Below, in pieces: positions 60,107-64,000 of a DNA stretch of 64,000 nucleotides. The stretch covers positions 15,747,839-15,811,838 of the forward strand of contig NC_089320.1 of assembly GCF_036669915.1 (NCBI RefSeq), given 5' to 3'. The notes beneath the pieces are model-generated. The model made no database searches and had not been told where the DNA came from. It saw only the letters and a list, made by a program, of their open reading frames with translations. This stretch comes from Pocillopora verrucosa (taxonomy: Eukaryota; Cnidaria; Anthozoa; Scleractinia; Pocilloporidae). Made by a program: the position numbers and the translations under genes. Every line of letters starts with the position of its first letter. Positions within the stretch are counted from its first letter, which is position 1.

Positions 60107-63100
60107 ATGACAGACCACAAAGAAGAACAAGATCTGGAACTTGAAGCTCTAAGTTCCATATACCCGGAAGAATTTACTCGTAAGTAAGATATCCTCACCA
60201 GAATGAGTTTAGTCGCAATCGAAGAATTCGTCTGGCAAAAATAAGAGGTTTATGTTCTGATTATCTGTTCATTCGATTTTTTCGATTACATGATCGGTAC
60301 GGATTCTCCCATTTTTCTTATATTTCTATGCTAGGATTTTTGCATACTCATCAATCTTTAAATGGGATCTTAGAGACAAAATACTTGAAAATACACATCG
60401 CGGATTAAGAAAACTTTCCTTTAAATACATGCAGTTCTCTTTCAAAGAGAAAGGCCAGCCCTCTTAAATTACGAGAAGTGAACCCAAATAAAGTTCTGTC
60501 CCACATCTCTTATTATTTCAGCAGTTAAATCAAACAATATCCCTTAGTTGATCATCATATTACTTCTCGTCACCTCTCTTCTTACAGATAAATAAATCTG
60601 GTTTTGAGAATTTCCTCTTTGGTCACTCCTGTTTAAAAAAGGAAGAGTTTATGGATCACTGTCAGTATCAGAGCAATTGCAGACCTACCCCTCTCCTACC
60701 TCAATAATAGCCAACTGATGACAAGATAGGGTTAATGTTAGTTTAGGGGAGGGGTAGGTGTGCAGTTGCTCTGATACTGATGTTGATTTGAATTTATTAT
60801 TGTATTTCTTGTTTTTCTCTAATGTATATACAGTACATATCATCCCATTAAGTCAGAGTGTTTAACCTTTTAACTCTAAAAGGTGATTAACATGAAACTT
60901 CTCCCTAGATATCCATACATTATTCAGCAAACAGGTTATGAGAATATTCAAACTTATCAGGTAGAAGTTGCTATCTTGATCTAGCACCAAGTTCTCATAA
61001 CTAATTTACAAGGAAATGTGTAGCAGCTAGAGGGGAGAATCAACAATCAGATCTTAGGAGTTTAACGAGGATGTATTCTGAAATTAGCATAACCAGATGA
61101 ACATTACATTCTTCTATTTCCTCTCTTAGAGATTGAAAGTGATCCATGTTGTTTTCAAGTTTCAATTGCTAGTGAACCTGAAAAACCAGAAGATGAGGAC
61201 TGTAGAGGTAATCATAACATAGCAAAATTGAATCCCTGGAGAAGCATTACTGTGCTTGACAAATAATTTAATACTTTGGCAGTGTGACTGCTGTCATGGA
61301 GTTGCCAATTAGTGAATATTGAAAAGAAAACCAAAACAAAATTAATCTGGCTTGTAAAAATGTGTTCCATATGATACAGGTACACTTCTCTTTTCAGCAG
61401 CAGAAGTGATGTACTGGTTTGAGTTTGTTGCAAATTCTATTCATCTTATTTTTTTCATTTTGTTAGAAACCTTAGAAAATTTCCATGTCCTGACTAAAGT
61501 TAATTTTCTGCTTTGAGCTCCTGGCCTCTTTGGAAAATCCATTTTAGCTTTCCATGTAATTCTTTGAAAAACTTGGCCCAACCTTTGTAATTTCAGCTGA
61601 TCTTTAATGTGATTAGTATGGATAGTTACTGGAACTACACATTGCCTGGATTATTGGAACTGATACTTAAATACACTTAAATATGTGGTAAGTAAAGCAG
61701 TAACTACTCAACATGTTCTTGTTTCAGTTTGTGCCACTTTACAGTTCACTTATGTAAACACATATCCAGATGAGCCCCCTGTTATTGAAGTGCCATTGTT
61801 TGAAGGGATGGATAATTCAGATGCTGAGGGACTTAGAGAGTACTTAGAACAAGAGGTGATGCACTTTTGCCTACAAAGATAATGCGAAATAGCATCTATC
61901 CAGTTGATTTAGCAAACTCTATGAGGGAACTAGAAGATCCATTGAGTACCAGGGAGATTCCCTGATCAGGAGAGTTGACATATTTGTGATCTGCCACAGA
62001 AAGAAGTGCAGTAATAAGTCTTGATGACTGATCTTTTCAGAGTCAAATGGCTCTTGGAGCAAGTAAACTCTACAATTATTGCATTTGAATGTGTGGCTCA
62101 AATTTGGAAAGTAACCATCCTTGGTTGAATTTTTTGCTTCAAAATTATGTCCACTCTTAACTAAAACAACCAGTTAGTAGATATGGGAAATTGAAAGTAA
62201 ACCCATGAAGGTAGAAAATGTTTTGCCAGCAGTTATAATTTATGGGCAATCATTAATCTCATATAGGCACAAGAAAACCTAGGGATGGCAATGATTTTCA
62301 CTTTAGTATCAGCTGCACAAGAAAAACTCAACACATTCGCCGATAAATTAAAAAATGAAAAAGAAGATGAGAAGTTGAGAAAGGAAAAAGAAGCAGAGGA
62401 GGCAGAGAAAAACAAATTCTCAGGGACCCCAGTAACACTGGAAACATTTGTGGCCTGGAGAAGAGCTTTTGAACAGGAAATGATGCAGACTAAAGAGAAT
62501 AAAAATGAAATGCTTAAAGGAAAACTCACAGGTAAGGTGTCTTTAGGATTACATTAGAGACATTTTCACAACAGACTAACTAAGTTAGCTCTTGAAAAAT
62601 TATGGTCTGTGAGAATTTTGGTGAATTTTTGTCTAGAATCATAAAATGCTCTTGTAGTTTTTTTGCAGTTTATTGAGTTTTTCTGATTAAAATAACTTAC
62701 TCAAGATGTTCTCTTATCATTCTCATTGTTATATTTCATTAGTTGGGTAGTTAGTGTCTAATTTTAGCTGTCTAATTTTCAGTCATTAAATTTTACTCAC
62801 AAACCTAGTTCCTGCAGGGTGTCTTTTTTCTGGCACCTTGGGAATGAGGTTGCCTGTGATAGGTTATTATGTTGCATTTCTGGGTATGACATAAAATCCT
62901 CACAGTGCCATCTTCAACTGGGATTATAAACAGGAACCAGTGAATTTTAAAGGCAACCTGTGGGTAACCTTAGGTGGTATCTAAAGACCATTGTGAGACC
63001 AAACCCTATTTATATAATATCATGTCATTATTGTTGAGGTCTGTGAAAATTCAACACACGTGTCACTTTTGTGAAAGTCTGGTTGACTCATGAAACAAAA

Positions 63101-63467
63101 GTAAACATGTCCAGACTGGTGGATAATCTTCTTTTGGTGTGTTTTGCTTTAGGGAGACAACTCTTTGAACAAGATGACTCAATGAGAGACTCAGATGCTG
63201 CCTTCTTAGAAAGTAAGTTGTCTACAATTTTTCACTCTGAAATTTTCTAGCAATGGATTCATATCAATGATCAAGATGCCAAAAAAAGTTATTTTGTAAT
63301 ACATGGCCAAAGCCCATCAGTTCTATTGAACCCATTAGCTGCAAATGTTTCCTCCATTTTCATAATTTTGTTGCTTTTTTTTTTTATTTTAAGGTGAAGT
63401 AAAGGTAGATGAATCACTTTTTCAAGACCTGGATGACCTAGACCTCGATGATGAAGATATAGAATAA
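60107..63467 (+). CDS. RWDD1: RWD domain-containing protein 1
   Basis: Six exons: 60107-60179, 61130-61207, 61728-61855, 62267-62531, 63153-63212 and 63394-63467 (TAA). Phases 1, 1, 0, 1 and 1 are consistent, giving 225 residues (human 243). Residues 1-105 are the RWD fold (EEQDLELEALSSIYPEEF; the conserved YPDEPPVIEVPLF). The central part has ENLGMAMIFTLVSAAQEKL, then a highly charged helix (KEDEKLRKEKEAEEAEK). After FSGTPVTLETFVAWRRAFE comes the acidic end (VDESLFQDLDDLDLDDED). The family, also called DFRP2, binds and stabilises the GTPase DRG2 in the cytosol, linking it to translation control. All landmark motifs are present, and the shorter length reflects a trimmed acidic tail. The stop codon overlaps an AATAAA. 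Confidence 0.96.
60645..60795. repeat. Hairpin-type repeat, second family member
   Basis: 'cactgtcagtatcagagcaa ... acccctctcct' is mirrored by 'aggggaggggtaggtgtgca ... tctgatactgatg'. It belongs to the family at 38596-38735. Located in intron 1 of RWDD1. Confidence 0.65.
60862..61065. mobile_element. MITE of the TTAA/CCCTTT family
   Basis: Bounded by TTAA at both ends. It is the reverse orientation of the subfamily with 'tgtttgctgaataatgtatg' and 'agatcaagatagcaacttct'. In intron 1 of RWDD1, ending 65 bp before exon 2. Confidence 0.65.
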
Positions 63468-63468
63468 A
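63463..63468 (+). terminator. AATAAA overlapping the RWDD1 stop codon
   Basis: The last codon, the stop and the next base form AATAAA (63463-63468), followed by AT-rich sequence. If used, the 3' UTR would be only about 15-25 bases. No better AATAAA is seen before the SINE at 63757. Confidence 0.35.
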
Positions 63469-63756
63469 ATTATTATTTTTCATAAAATTCTCAAAGTGGT
63501 TCTCAAAATATTTACAGAAGACACGTTCTTACTAAGTTGTTATGCAGTTGAACTTGAGACATCAGTGAGCCTTGCTCGTGGCAGTTCTTCTTTTTGAAAC
63601 CTCACCCCAAAAACAGTCATTGGGAATTTCCTCTTGAACTCTTTGAATTGGGAGACTGGGAGTAAAAATCTCCCCCTTCCTTTACCCCATTTTTCTTCCT
63701 CCACACCCGTGTCTTTCGTCTCCCACCCATTTTCCCAAACGCTGCAGATAGATTAT

Positions 63757-63925
63757 TAAAAGATGAAATTAGAAGATCCTCGCAGCTAAGAACACTACTG
63801 AAACTAGTAGTTGTAAGTAGGACCTGAAAAAAATTTCAGGCCCGTACGGGATTTGAACCCATGACCTCTGCGATACCGGTGCAGCGCTCTACCAATTGAG
63901 CTAACAAGCCAACTGGGAGCTGGTC
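63757..63925 (-). mobile_element. tRNA-derived SINE, left partner of an inverted pair
   Basis: Minus-strand copy of the SINE family. Its tRNA-like head at 63839-63910 has a pairing 7-bp acceptor stem (GGCTTGT/ACGGGCC with two wobbles), D-arm GCTC/GAGC and T-arm ATGGG/CCCGT. The family body and tail follow to about 63757. The would-be anticodon loop reads CCGGTAT. Position 33 is C instead of U and one anticodon-stem pair is broken, so it is tRNA-derived rather than a working tRNA. Confidence 0.82.
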
Positions 63926-63946
63926 AATGAATTGGGTACAAATTTT

Positions 63947-64000
63947 ATTTGTACCCAATTCATTGACCAGCTCCCAGTTGGCTTGTTAGCTCAATTGGTA
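63947..64000 (+). mobile_element. tRNA-derived SINE, right partner, cut by the window edge
   Basis: An exact reverse complement of 63890-63943, separated from it by only three bases (TTT). It contains the start of the SINE head (ggcttgttagctcaattgg) and continues beyond the window. Confidence 0.8.

Noticed and set aside
63839..63910. A functional tRNA gene (minus strand), and the similar 41754-41825
   Set aside because: The cloverleaf is recognisable, but position 33 is not U and the anticodon stem has a mismatch. The sequence continues into a repeated body and tail found elsewhere, so these are SINE heads.

Overview
This is a eukaryotic nuclear window: intron-rich genes with GT-AG splice sites on both strands, AATAAA polyadenylation signals, and a dense layer of SINEs, LINE fragments, MITEs and foldback repeats. 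The animal genes (mitochondrial EF-Ts, WTAP, RWDD1, an NADPH-oxidase family member), the secreted VWA and TSP1/VWA proteins and the style of the repeats suggest a cnidarian, probably an anthozoan such as a stony coral. The coral assignment is inference; the animal assignment is secure. No virus, prokaryotic operon or CRISPR array was seen.

Left part (1-8.8 kb): a PH-domain protein of unknown family runs leftward off the window from a start at 5592. It is head-to-head with TSFM (mitochondrial EF-Ts, 5707-8198), with only 114 bp between the start codons. TSFM converges tail-to-tail on a small secreted VWA-domain gene (minus strand, 8614-19964).

Middle left (8.6-30 kb): the secreted VWA gene has one intron of about 9.5 kb, filled with foldback elements and diverged tandem and dispersed repeats. 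About 5 kb upstream of it, in divergent orientation, lies a second secreted gene (24976-29993) encoding signal peptide, WSC-like cysteine-rich domain, TSP1 and VWA. The two form a divergent pair of extracellular VWA genes.

Middle (30-50 kb): a lysine-rich single-exon ORF (31927-32391), then a divergent NADPH-oxidase-like gene on the minus strand (47392 down to at least 35597). In that gene the exon for the second heme-histidine pair and the C-terminal exons were not found. A 5'-truncated non-LTR retrotransposon (48671-49540) follows.

Right part (50-64 kb): WTAP (minus, m6A-writer complex subunit) is complete in eight exons and carries a decayed piggyBac-type transposase in an intron. It is head-to-head with RWDD1 (plus, six exons), with 479 bp between the start codons. 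The window ends inside a perfect inverted repeat made of two tRNA-derived SINE heads.

A family of roughly 200-bp elements bounded by TTAA and CCCTTT/AAAGGG runs through introns and intergenic DNA. Foldback elements and a SINE have inserted into these, with visible target-site duplications, so the order of insertion can be read.
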